This document shows positions 25,542-32,971 of a DNA stretch of 64,000 bases, one piece after another. Position numbers and translations under genes: made by a program. Every line of letters begins with the position of its first letter. The stretch's first letter is position 1. Location: the NCBI RefSeq assembly GCF_009910675.1, contig NZ_RSEJ01000019.1, forward strand, positions 56,268 through 120,267. The letters run 5' to 3'. The notes below the pieces were generated by a model, which saw only the letters and a program-made list of their open reading frames with translations, had not been told where the DNA came from and searched no databases. The stretch is from Photobacterium alginatilyticum. GTDB taxonomy: Bacteria > Pseudomonadota > Gammaproteobacteria > Enterobacterales > Vibrionaceae.

Positions 25542-26020
25542 GACGTCCTCATTTCTGGCATATGCCAACAATGGCCATATTATTGGCATATGCTAAAAAT
25601 CAAACCTTGATCCTGAGCAGAAAACGGAAGAAAACAGCAAACAACTCAGACCAGCAAGAGGATTTAGCACAAAACACTAAATCAGCGGCAGGAGGAACGG
25701 ATCTCCGCCTAGAAGCACAGATAAAAAATGACACGAAACAATCAACAAAGCATATTGGTGCATATAAGGAAGATCTGTAACACCATAATATACAAACAAT
25801 AATTAGCAGCAATCGCTGAGTTCATAAAATTTTACAATTCAATTCACTTATTTATTGGCACAAACAAACAGAATAATCATCTAAAAAAATAGTAGTAGCA
25901 CAAAAAAATACATCGCTCAGTTAAATTTAACATTATTATTATGCTGTAAACATCACAAAACTTTCATAGCCTCTATTCTATAATTCCCGCCGTTAGGAAC
26001 CCATAGAAGGTTGGCTTTAT
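25542..26020. other. AT-rich gap with operator-like palindromes and no credible gene
   Basis: A 479-bp gap between divergent genes, clearly richer in A+T than the neighbourhood, especially 25740-25980. Short ORFs on both strands here have no family look and biased composition. The left 55 bp hold the palindromes described separately. A TATAAT at 25979-25984 lies 37 bp before the small gene at 26021 but has no clear -35. A TAGGAACCCATAG stretch at 25994-26006 repeats, inverted, a motif next to the barA terminator. Confidence 0.6.
25556..25595. promoter_or_regulatory. Candidate operator: paired TGGCATATGCCA palindromes
   Basis: TGGCATATGCCA at 25556-25567 is a perfect 12-bp palindrome. TGGCATATGCTA at 25584-25595 matches 11 of 12 bases, 28 bp away centre to centre. 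A smaller palindrome, ATGGCCAT, lies between them. They sit 15-54 bp upstream of the DUF134 start, where an operator for this operon is expected. The binding protein is inferred. Confidence 0.55.
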
Positions 26021-26227
26021 ATGCGCATGTTCAAACGCTACGTGCCCAAATTAATAGCAAAACACGTAAGTCGTTTATTTAGTGGAAGGATCTATATTGA
26101 TGGCCGAGGAGGCTATGAATTCAACAATGGAATGTTGCTTGTGCCCATAAAAGCCCAGCAACGGCATTTTCAGACCGTCAACGAGGTAAATCAGGAAATA
26201 AAACGCCTAAAAGAATGCTCGTTATAG
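26021..26227 (+). CDS. Small conserved-looking hypothetical protein
   Basis: A 68-residue basic protein, MRMFKRYVPKLIAKHVSRL at the N-terminus, GRIYIDGRGGYEFNNGMLL in the middle, and VNEVNQEIKRLKE at the end. No signal peptide or transmembrane helix. Support for a real gene: GAAGG ten bases before the ATG, a TATAAT upstream, its own terminator 33 bp downstream, and protein-like composition in an AT-rich gap. I recall similar short proteins in Vibrionaceae but cannot assign a function. A start at the second ATG (26027) is possible. Confidence 0.65.
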   Translation: MRMFKRYVPKLIAKHVSRLFSGRIYIDGRGGYEFNNGMLLVPIKAQQRHFQTVNEVNQEIKRLKECSL

Positions 26228-26259
26228 CAAGCCGCTGACAGTAATTGCCCGAATAGCCC

Positions 26260-26283
26260 AAAGCCCACCCTCACGTGGGCTTT
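26260..26283 (+). terminator. Terminator between the small gene and gcvH
   Basis: AAAGCCCAC / GTGGGCTTT stem with a six-base loop, 33 bp after the small gene and 18 bp past the gcvH stop on the other strand; probably shared. Confidence 0.8.
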
Positions 26284-26300
26284 ATTGACTTGGTGACTCG

Positions 26301-26693
26301 CTATTCCGATTCATCAATCAAGTCCAGGTAGTTATCCGCATCCAGCAGATCCGCAAACTCGCTCTCATCTTCGACTTTTATCTGAAATAGCCAGCCATCG
26401 CCGTAGGGATCACTATTGACCAGCTCCGGCGAGCTTTCCAGCTCTTCGTTAATGGCAACGACAAACCCAGTCAAAGGGGCATAGATGTCTGACGCCGCCT
26501 TGACTGACTCTGCAACGGCACAGTCTTCCCCGGCCTCTGTGGCGGCATCGAGTTCTGGCAAATCAACAAAAACCATATCACCCAGCATCGACTGGGCATG
26601 ATCAGTAAGACCTACGGTATAGACACCCTCACCTTCCGGACGTACCCACTCATGGGTATTGGTAAACTTCAACTCAGAGGGAATATAGCTCAT
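26301..26693 (-). CDS. gcvH: Glycine cleavage system H protein
   Basis: Lipoylated carrier that shuttles the methylamine group of glycine between GcvP, GcvT and Lpd. The 130-residue product has the lipoyl-lysine motif AVAESVKAASDIYAPL (Lys near residue 65) and the conserved end NSDPYGDGWLFQIKV. The start MSYIPSELKFTNTHEW at 26693 is chosen over a longer frame from 26780 because that start context is conserved. gcvT and gcvP are not adjacent. I looked for a glycine riboswitch in the upstream 250 bp and saw none. Confidence 0.96.
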   Translation of the reverse strand: MSYIPSELKFTNTHEWVRPEGEGVYTVGLTDHAQSMLGDMVFVDLPELDAATEAGEDCAVAESVKAASDIYAPLTGFVVAINEELESSPELVNSDPYGDGWLFQIKVEDESEFADLLDADNYLDLIDESE

Positions 26694-26888
26694 GGTGATA
26701 CTTCCTTTTGAAAGCCTGCCTATCGCCTTTAACTCAATGCGACAAAGCAGATAAGTTAAAACCCAGGTACAGCACTTCAACTAACATGGCTGCCGTCAGT
26801 CTCGAATTTGTATTCAAATTCCTGTTATTTACTGTAGGAGAAAAAATCAAAATGTGATCAAAAAAATCCCTACGAATTAGCGACAAAC

Positions 26889-26914
26889 AAAAAACCGCCT
26901 CAAACGAGACGGTT
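26889..26914 (-). terminator. Terminator after ubiI
   Basis: On the minus strand AAACCGTCTC / GAGGCGGTTT with a GTTT loop, then a T run. It starts about 32 bp after the ubiI stop. Confidence 0.82.
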
Positions 26915-26945
26915 TATTCTGCTAGCAATACCGGCTTGGAATTAG

Positions 26946-28154
26946 TTAGTGCCTGGCTAAATCCGGTAACTCCCCGGATAGCCCCAGCGCCCGGCGCATA
27001 AATTCATCTTTCACACCCGGCGCTTTATCGGCGATAAGCATACCGATGTCACGCACCAGTTTCTTGGCAGGGTGGCTGCCATCAAACAGATCGCGGAACG
27101 CCTGCATCGCGGTGATCATTTTAGCCGCCTCGGCCTTGCGCCAACGCTCGTACTGCCGCAGGTTCGCTTTCTTGCCGATATCCTGCTCTTGCAGCCACAG
27201 CGCTTTCAACTCCTGCGCCAGACTGGCCGCATCAAGCAAGCCCAGGTTGACTCCCTGGCCAGCCAGCGGATGAATGGTATGGGCCGCATCACCAACCAGC
27301 GCCACCCGTTCACGGACAAAGTCGCGGGCATAGCGCATTTTCAGCGGAAAGGCCTGACGATCACCCTCCACCTTGCACAAGCCTAACCGGCGGTCAAAGG
27401 CGGCGGTCAGGGTCTTGTTAAACTCAGCGTCAGACAAGGCACAAAGCTGCTCGGCATCCTGTGGGGACACTGACCAGACAATTGAGCACAAGTCACTGTC
27501 CGGCAAAGGCAGAAAGGCTAATGGTCCCTGTGGGCGGAAGATCTGGCGAGCCGTTTGCTCATGGGGTTCCGAACATCGGATATTGGCAACAATCGCACTG
27601 TGGCCGTAATCCCAGTGAGTAAGCGGAATATCCAGTTGCTGGCGCAGCCAGGAGTTGGCACCGTCGGCACCGACTACCAGCTTGGCCGTCAGGCTCTGGC
27701 CCGACTCGAGACTCAGCCAGGCTTCACTTTCGCCAAAGGCAATATTCTGACAGCGCTCGGGAGCCAGTACCGTCACATTCGGCAATTGCTGTACTCGTTC
27801 TAGCAAAGCCAGCTGAATCACCCGGTTCTCGACGATATGCCCCAGGTTCGGCTGGGCCAGACGCTCGGCATCGAAGTCGATGCTGGCAAAGCTATCCTGC
27901 TCCCACACCTGCATCTTGCTGTACGGGCTCAGGCGACGTGCTTCAATCCCCGGCCAAGCCCCGACGCGTTGCAAAATACGCTCACTGGCCCGGCTGAGAG
28001 CTGAAACACGCAAATCCGGTAATGGTTCAAGCGTCTGCTCCGGCAATCGGCCTTCAATGACCGCCACTCGCAACTCTGTGTCAGCGAGCGCAGCGGCCAG
28101 CGTCAAGCCAACCATTCCACCGCCAATAATGGCAACATCTACACTTTGCATCAT
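26946..28154 (-). CDS. ubiI: FAD-dependent ubiquinone hydroxylase UbiI (VisC)
   Basis: Flavin monooxygenase that hydroxylates C5 of the ubiquinone precursor ring. The 402 residues show the FAD dinucleotide motif VAIIGGGMVGLTLAAAL, the middle motif VGADGANSWLRQQL, and the C-terminal VALVGDAAHTIHPLAGQGVN. It follows ubiH on the same strand. Its start codon (28152-28154) directly abuts a structured repeat. The only Shine-Dalgarno-like sequence, GGAA eight bases upstream, lies inside that repeat's terminal arm, so the element probably supplies the ribosome-binding site. Confidence 0.93.
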   Translation of the reverse strand: MMQSVDVAIIGGGMVGLTLAAALADTELRVAVIEGRLPEQTLEPLPDLRVSALSRASERILQRVGAWPGIEARRLSPYSKMQVWEQDSFASIDFDAERLAQPNLGHIVENRVIQLALLERVQQLPNVTVLAPERCQNIAFGESEAWLSLESGQSLTAKLVVGADGANSWLRQQLDIPLTHWDYGHSAIVANIRCSEPHEQTARQIFRPQGPLAFLPLPDSDLCSIVWSVSPQDAEQLCALSDAEFNKTLTAAFDRRLGLCKVEGDRQAFPLKMRYARDFVRERVALVGDAAHTIHPLAGQGVNLGLLDAASLAQELKALWLQEQDIGKKANLRQYERWRKAEAAKMITAMQAFRDLFDGSHPAKKLVRDIGMLIADKAPGVKDEFMRRALGLSGELPDLARH

Positions 28155-28421
28155 TATACCAATTCCATAAATTATCTAACCATTCAGAACACCACAGGGA
28201 ACCTAGTTCAAGGATAGCGATTGATAGAAGAGTAGTTCTCTTTTGAAATCGCTAGACACAGAAATTGGCTTCCTGTGGTGTTCCCTTTGGGCGAGTTTAA
28301 AATACTTTTATACTGCGTTAATAAATTTCAATTTAGAGCCACTAGATTTTCAATTTATCTCCTTGTCTAAAAGCATTTTAACTCTCGCTGAATTAATCAG
28401 ATAATTAATGGATTTGGTATT
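28155..28421 (-). repeat. Structured 267-bp inverted-repeat element, copy 2 (ubiH-ubiI)
   Basis: Read on the minus strand this is a second member of the element at 16919-17184. Terminal arms (about 28156-28178 and 28398-28420) pair at 22 of 24 bases. Arm 1 stems: 28298-28310 with 28368-28380, and 28321-28327 with 28352-28358, closing on 28330-28351, which is identical over 22 bp to the loop of copy 1. Arm 2 stems: 28187-28198 with 28272-28283 (12 bp perfect), and 28215-28222 with 28247-28254 (8 bp perfect). Stem sequences differ from copy 1 but pair internally. It fills the ubiH-ubiI gap exactly. Confidence 0.85.
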
Positions 28422-29609
28422 TTATCTTTCTACCTGTCCCATAGCCCGCCGTACCAGCGGAGCTTTTAATGTATTGCATAGGCTCATTGCCATCAGGCCG
28501 CTATTTCTCCCAACAACCAGAGGCAAACTACTGTTGGCAAAAAGACTGACCAGGCCCGCCGTCATAGTAACGGTCGCTTCCCGGTCTGGAGTGCGGCGCT
28601 GGCGATATCGGCTCAACACCTTCACACTGCCGGGCTCTTCCCCGGCCTCAAGGCCATTGGCGATCTCTTCGGCCAGTGTCATCACATCTCGTAGCCCGAG
28701 ATTAAAACCCTGCCCGGCAATCGGATGGAGTGTTTGCGCGGCATTTCCTACCACGGCGACGCGATGGGAGGTGAGCTGACGGGCCTGACGCAGCAGTAGC
28801 GGATAGGCACAGCGGGCACCGGTTTTGACCAGCTGTCCGAGTCGCCAGCCAAAGGCCTTCTGCAACTCGGTCAAAAACTGCTCATCGCTCCAGTCCATGA
28901 CCTTGCGCTGATCTTCTGGGCGGATACACCACACCAGCGAACTGCGACCTTCCGACATCGGCAGCAACGCAACAGGCCCATAGGGTGTAAAGCGCTCAAA
29001 CGCGCGCCCCTGGTGGGCTTCCGCCGTGGTGATATTGGCAATAACCGCAACCTGCTCAAAATCATATTCGCTACGCCCGATCCCCAACATGTCACAGCAT
29101 GCCGACAGGGCACCGTCTGCCGTGACCAACAGCTTGCCCGTGATCTTATCGGCCTGATCCAACGTCAGCGAAACCGTCTCCTGGCTGCGTTCGATGTCCG
29201 TGATAACCGCCGGGCAGAGCAGCTCAACCTGCTCCAGCTCACCCAGCTGCTTGTGCAGCAGCGCACCGGCATCTGCCAGCTCTATCACATAACCAAGTGC
29301 ATCCACAGCTTCTTCGTCGGCATCGACATGAACTATACCGGCATGCCCCTGATCAGAAACATGAATATGCGAAATCGGTGTTGCGACTTCTGCCATCGGC
29401 GGCCAGACACCAATATCCTGCAGAATATTGGCCGACCCTAACGATATCGCGATGCTCCGGGCATCGTAGCCCGGGTGTTGATCCAGTTTTGGTGCAACCG
29501 CTTCGACGACTGCTATTTTCAGCTGGCCCTTGCTCAGTGCATTAAGTGCAATTGCCAGTGTTGCGCCAGCCATTGCCCCACCTGCAATGACCACATCATA
29601 CTGCTTCAC
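28422..29609 (-). CDS. ubiH: 2-octaprenyl-6-methoxyphenol hydroxylase UbiH
   Basis: Flavin monooxygenase that hydroxylates C1 of the ubiquinone ring. The 395-residue protein has VVIAGGAMAGATLAIAL at the N-terminus, VTADGALSACCDMLGIG in the middle, and VAVVGNAAQTLHPIAGQGFN near residue 285; UbiH proteins often have GN in place of GD here. It lies between ygfB (23 bp upstream) and ubiI. The stop codon TAA forms the edge of the structured repeat. In E. coli pepP lies between ygfB and ubiH; it is absent here. Confidence 0.94.
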   Translation of the reverse strand: MKQYDVVIAGGAMAGATLAIALNALSKGQLKIAVVEAVAPKLDQHPGYDARSIAISLGSANILQDIGVWPPMAEVATPISHIHVSDQGHAGIVHVDADEEAVDALGYVIELADAGALLHKQLGELEQVELLCPAVITDIERSQETVSLTLDQADKITGKLLVTADGALSACCDMLGIGRSEYDFEQVAVIANITTAEAHQGRAFERFTPYGPVALLPMSEGRSSLVWCIRPEDQRKVMDWSDEQFLTELQKAFGWRLGQLVKTGARCAYPLLLRQARQLTSHRVAVVGNAAQTLHPIAGQGFNLGLRDVMTLAEEIANGLEAGEEPGSVKVLSRYRQRRTPDREATVTMTAGLVSLFANSSLPLVVGRNSGLMAMSLCNTLKAPLVRRAMGQVER

Positions 29610-29632
29610 ATCCAGCCCCTTCGCGTATCAAA

Positions 29633-30280
29633 TTAATGCAATGTAGGCTTATCACCCTGGCCGATCCCCGGGATAGCCGGCTCTTCAACGGCACCTGGTC
29701 GCTGGCTAAGCTCAACCAGGCAGGTCAGTACACACTCCGGCACATAGGCAACTACGTTATCAAACAGCTGCGCCTGCTCCGACATATCGTCGTCTTCGTC
29801 GATACCCAGCTGGGAGATCTCCTCCAGTACCGATACCGCCTCGGTAACCTCAGGTGACAGTTTGGCTTTCTCCAGCCCCATCAGCCCCAGTCCCGAGATA
29901 AAATTGGTTGTCCACTCGCTCAATGCCTCGGCACGCACCATCAGATCAGCGTCCCCAGCAGGAAGCAGCAGCGAGACCGAAAACTCGGCATCAGCCAGCT
30001 CCGCAGCCGTTGAAGTAAATAAGGTTTTAGCCAACTGCCCCATTTCGGCAGACACGGCATCAAACACGGCGCGAACGGCCGTTTTTGCACCATCGGTTAA
30101 AGGTGCGCCCTCGTTGGCGTAGTCACAGACCGGTCCCACCCAGCTTTCATCATCCACCGCCATACCGCCGCAGACCATCCCGCTCAGCAAACCGTGAAGC
30201 TCTGATGGCGTCACTGCCAGACCGTGATCTTTCAGTGCTGCTTCAACAACATTATATGCAGGTAATTTAACATCGCTCAT
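29633..30280 (-). CDS. ygfB: UPF0149 family protein YgfB
   Basis: Helical YgfB/YecA-family protein of 215 residues, slightly longer than the usual 190 or so. It shows the N-terminal SELHGLLSGMVCGGM and the C-terminal FDNVVAYVPECVLTCLVELSQRP. It lacks the C-terminal SEC-C zinc motif of YecA. The molecular function is unresolved; in Pseudomonas YgfB affects ampDh3 and beta-lactam tolerance. It heads the ygfB-ubiH-ubiI run and is divergent from zapA. Confidence 0.92.
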   Translation of the reverse strand: MSDVKLPAYNVVEAALKDHGLAVTPSELHGLLSGMVCGGMAVDDESWVGPVCDYANEGAPLTDGAKTAVRAVFDAVSAEMGQLAKTLFTSTAAELADAEFSVSLLLPAGDADLMVRAEALSEWTTNFISGLGLMGLEKAKLSPEVTEAVSVLEEISQLGIDEDDDMSEQAQLFDNVVAYVPECVLTCLVELSQRPGAVEEPAIPGIGQGDKPTLH

Positions 30281-30628
30281 GGGCCTTTCACCTTAATTTC
30301 ATTGGTGCCAATCTCAATTGTGTTATGCTAACACTTAGCCTACGAACAGGCTAATAACCTGATAACAATTCAATAGATCGCCTATGCCGACGACTGGATA
30401 CGATAACGCGGGTTGGCGTTTTGGACCGGACATTTCGCGATATCAGTTCCAGATCGCTTCCCGTTATACGTGCACTTGGTGATGATCTGGCTAGTCAGTA
30501 ACCATTTGCGGCAAAGCGTGATGAGCAAGCTTGCATGTTGAATAGGCTTTTTCTATATTTAGCCACCTATCGCGTATCGCAAGCGGAATGCCATATTAGC
30601 TATCTGGCACGGAGCAGATTAGAAGTTT
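30281..30628. other. Divergent promoter region ygfB / zapA
   Basis: A 348-bp gap between ygfB and zapA that must hold both promoters. Hyphenated palindromes such as GTTATGCTAAC (near 30322) and AGCCTACGAACAGGCT (near 30338) are visible. I see no ORF, RNA gene or repeat. Confidence 0.4.
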
Positions 30629-30931
30629 ATGAGTACTCAGGCAGTTGAAATTCAAGTAATGGGCCGTATCCTACGGGTAAACTGCCCGACCGGTCAGGAG
30701 GATGCGCTTCGCGAGGCGGCAAAAGATTTTGACCAGCGCCTGAAGGATCTCTCCGAACGAACCAATATTAGTAACATCGAGCAGCTGTTGATGTTTACCG
30801 GACTGAATATCTGTAACGAGCTGCACAGCGAACGTAAAGAACAACAAGGCACTGATTCAAATTTATCCAATCGAATCAGTGAACTAGCAGAAAGTTTGGA
30901 TAAAGCATTGCAAAATCAACCAAAGCGTTGA
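30629..30931 (+). CDS. zapA: Cell division protein ZapA
   Basis: Cytoplasmic coiled-coil protein that cross-links FtsZ filaments and stabilises the Z ring. The 100-residue length is typical. The N-terminal FtsZ-binding part has VEIQVMGRILRVNCPTGQE and the following helix FDQRLKDLSERTN; the C-terminal half is a heptad-rich helix. It precedes 6S RNA and ygfA, as in E. coli and vibrios. Confidence 0.95.
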   Translation: MSTQAVEIQVMGRILRVNCPTGQEDALREAAKDFDQRLKDLSERTNISNIEQLLMFTGLNICNELHSERKEQQGTDSNLSNRISELAESLDKALQNQPKR

Positions 30932-30937
30932 TAATAA

Positions 30938-31122
30938 ATTGACCCTGGGGTGTACGTCAGTGAATTAACGTCCCCGAGCCGATAAGCAAATACCCAGGAT
31001 CAGCTTTTTATTAGCTATTGAGCATGCTCAGCCCGTACTGAGAAGCCTACGGTTAATGTTGCTGATCCACCTTGAACGTCTGGTTCAAGGGCCACAATTC
31101 GCAACGGCACCTTGGGGCATAC
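30938..31122 (+). ncRNA. ssrS: 6S RNA (SsrS)
   Basis: Mimics an open promoter and sequesters the sigma-70 RNA polymerase holoenzyme in stationary phase. Blocks identical or nearly so to E. coli 6S RNA: CCCCGAGCCGATA near 30972, GAGCATGCTC near 31021 followed by GAGAAGCCT, and CACCTTGAAC then GGTTCAAGGG near 31066-31092. The 5' end (GACCCTGGGGTGT) pairs with the 3' end (CACCTTGGGGCAT) to close the molecule. Ends are estimated to within about 5 bases. Location between zapA and ygfA is the conserved one. Confidence 0.95.
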
Positions 31123-31209
31123 CTTCTTCAAGAATCGAGTTAGCTGCAACTCGTCTGTCACCAACTCGCTTCTTCTATACTCAGAACACCCTCAGTCATT
31201 GGATGACCT

Positions 31210-31812
31210 ATGAGACTACCTGTTCAGCCATCATCTCCACGTCAGCACATTCGTCAACACGTCCGTTTGCTTCGCCGTGCCCTAAGCCCTGAACAGCAAC
31301 AGCATGATGCCCATGAACTGTTCGTCCGCTTCCAGCAGCTCCAAACAGTTATTGATGCGCACCATATCGCCCTGTATTTATCCAATGACGGCGAAATAGA
31401 TACCCAGCCCCTGATTAACTGGCTGTGGGAACACGGCAAGCAGGTTTACCTGCCCGTCCTGCACCCTTTCAGCAAAGGACACCTGCTGTTTCTCCATTAC
31501 ACCCCGGCCACCCGTATGGCACTGAACAAATATAAAATCCAAGAGCCCGTGCTGGATATCCGCCTGGTCAAACCCGCCAACGAACTGGATCTGATCTGTA
31601 CCCCGCTGGTTGCTTTCGACAACACAGGCCAACGGCTGGGCATGGGTGGCGGCTATTATGATCGCACGCTAAGCCGCTGGCACTATGAAAAGCAGGGACC
31701 GCGCCCGCTAGGCTTGGCCCATGATTGCCAGCAAGTCAACAATCTGCCCTTTGAAGCCTGGGATGTCCCCCTGCCGGAAATTCTCACCCCGTCTTACCAC
31801 TTTACCTGGTAG
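31210..31812 (+). CDS. ygfA: 5-formyltetrahydrofolate cyclo-ligase
   Basis: ATP-dependent enzyme converting 5-formyl-THF to 5,10-methenyl-THF, linked to persister formation in E. coli. The 200-residue product has the family signature LGMGGGYYDRTLSRW near residue 140, the N-terminal basic helix RQHVRLLRRALSPEQQ, and DLICTPLVAFD before the signature. It lies about 90 bp after 6S RNA, and in E. coli the 6S transcript can run into this gene. Confidence 0.95.
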   Translation: MRLPVQPSSPRQHIRQHVRLLRRALSPEQQQHDAHELFVRFQQLQTVIDAHHIALYLSNDGEIDTQPLINWLWEHGKQVYLPVLHPFSKGHLLFLHYTPATRMALNKYKIQEPVLDIRLVKPANELDLICTPLVAFDNTGQRLGMGGGYYDRTLSRWHYEKQGPRPLGLAHDCQQVNNLPFEAWDVPLPEILTPSYHFTW

Positions 31813-31870
31813 ACGATACCTTCAGAAAAATTAACAGGCTGCTGCCTTTTTCAGCAACTGCCGCCTGCTC

Positions 31871-31886
31871 ACGCAAACGTTTGGCT
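31871..31886. promoter_or_regulatory. LacI/PurR-type operator, distal to rpiA
   Basis: ACGCAAACGTTTGGCT matches the PurR consensus (ACGCAAACGTTTNCNT) at nearly every position. Its centre is 147 bp, 14 helical turns, upstream of the second site at the rpiA promoter, which would suit looping. The regulator is inferred. Confidence 0.45.
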
Positions 31887-31980
31887 TTTTACGTGCCACA
31901 GCTATCAATGCTAACCTTATGTTATTAATAGCTTTATGTTTTATGATGTTACGAACAGCGAACTTCGTCAAAGAATTGGC

Positions 31981-32009
31981 CTGACGCCGCAAGCCCAGTT
32001 AGCTATAAT
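31981..32009 (+). promoter_or_regulatory. rpiA: Candidate sigma-70 promoter of rpiA
   Basis: CTGACG at 31981-31986 and a perfect TATAAT at 32004-32009, with 17 bp spacing, 41 bp upstream of the rpiA start codon. Confidence 0.6.
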
Positions 32010-32017
32010 CAGCGCTT

Positions 32018-32033
32018 CGCGAAACGTTTGTCA
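32018..32033. promoter_or_regulatory. LacI-type operator at the rpiA start site
   Basis: CGCGAAACGTTTGTCA, centred on AAACGTTT, lies directly after the -10 box where transcription would begin, a position suited to repression. PurR, Cra or another LacI-family protein could bind. Confidence 0.45.
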
Positions 32034-32049
32034 TCACTAGGAGAAAGGC

Positions 32050-32709
32050 ATGACACAAGATGAAATGAAAAAAGCTGCTGGCTGGGCTGCTCTGGACTAC
32101 GTAAAGAAAGGCAGCATTGTAGGTGTAGGCACAGGCTCAACCGTTAATCACTTCATCGATGCTCTGGAAACCCGTAAAGAAGAAATCAAAGGTGCAGTTT
32201 CAAGCTCTGTCGCTTCGACTGAGCGCCTTGAGCAAATTGGCATTCCGGTACTGGATGCAAACGAAGTCTCCAGCCTAGACGTGTATGTCGATGGTGCTGA
32301 CGAAATCAACGGCGAGTACGACATGATCAAAGGCGGCGGTGCAGCCCTGACTCGCGAAAAGATCGTTGCCGCCATTGCCAAGAAGTTTATCTGTATTGTT
32401 GATGATACCAAGCAAGTCGACGTGCTGGGTCAGTTCCCGCTACCTGTCGAAGTGATCCCGATGGCCCGCTCATACATTGGCCGCGAGCTGGTGAAACTGG
32501 GTGGTGATCCGGTATATCGCGAAGGCGTGGTGACCGATAACGGCAACATCATCCTGGATGTACACAACATGCAAATCACCAACCCCAAAGAGCTGGAAGA
32601 CCAGATCAATGCTCTTCCGGGCGTCGTCACTGTTGGCTTGTTCGCACACCGTGGTGCAGACGCACTGCTGGTCGGTTCTCCTGACGGCGTGAAAAAGTTC
32701 GAAAAATAA
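32050..32709 (+). CDS. rpiA: Ribose-5-phosphate isomerase A
   Basis: Interconverts ribose 5-phosphate and ribulose 5-phosphate in the non-oxidative pentose phosphate pathway. The 219-residue length equals E. coli RpiA. Visible motifs: VGVGTGSTVNHFI near residue 26, the substrate loop DVYVDGADEINGEYDMIKGGG near residue 78 (cut: DGADEINGEYDMIKGGG) and ALTREKIVA after it. AGGAGAAA precedes the start. It lies upstream of serA, as in E. coli. Confidence 0.98.
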   Translation: MTQDEMKKAAGWAALDYVKKGSIVGVGTGSTVNHFIDALETRKEEIKGAVSSSVASTERLEQIGIPVLDANEVSSLDVYVDGADEINGEYDMIKGGGAALTREKIVAAIAKKFICIVDDTKQVDVLGQFPLPVEVIPMARSYIGRELVKLGGDPVYREGVVTDNGNIILDVHNMQITNPKELEDQINALPGVVTVGLFAHRGADALLVGSPDGVKKFEK

Positions 32710-32753
32710 ACCTGTTAGCGTAATTGCTTCGCTGATTTATGTTATTTGATTAC

Positions 32754-32780
32754 AAAACGGCATAATTTATGCCGTTTTTT
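32754..32780 (+). terminator. Terminator after rpiA
   Basis: AAAACGGCATAA / TTATGCCGTTTTTT hairpin 45 bp after the rpiA stop, ending in a T run. Confidence 0.88.
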
Positions 32781-32971
32781 ATTATCTATATTGTAATATT
32801 CTTACCCTTACTGGTTATTTTTTGATACTTTAATATCAGCATGTAGCAATCGTTTGAGTTAACGCCAGGCCTTATCAGCATGCAGGAAAATAGCCTCACT
32901 TCATCTTTCCTGCCAGAAAGCTGGTTTCCCGCCTGTATGCCTAGACTCATGTTTCTAAGGATGAGAACCCA

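Noticed and set aside
25562..25812. ORFs of 70-72 codons on both strands in the AT-rich gap
   Set aside because: Low complexity, no RBS, no family resemblance, and one covers the operator palindromes.
26694..26888. Glycine riboswitch upstream of gcvH
   Set aside because: Searched by eye for the paired aptamer cores; none found.
31056..31292. 78-codon ORF overlapping 6S RNA
   Set aside because: The sequence is accounted for by conserved 6S RNA blocks and the start of ygfA.
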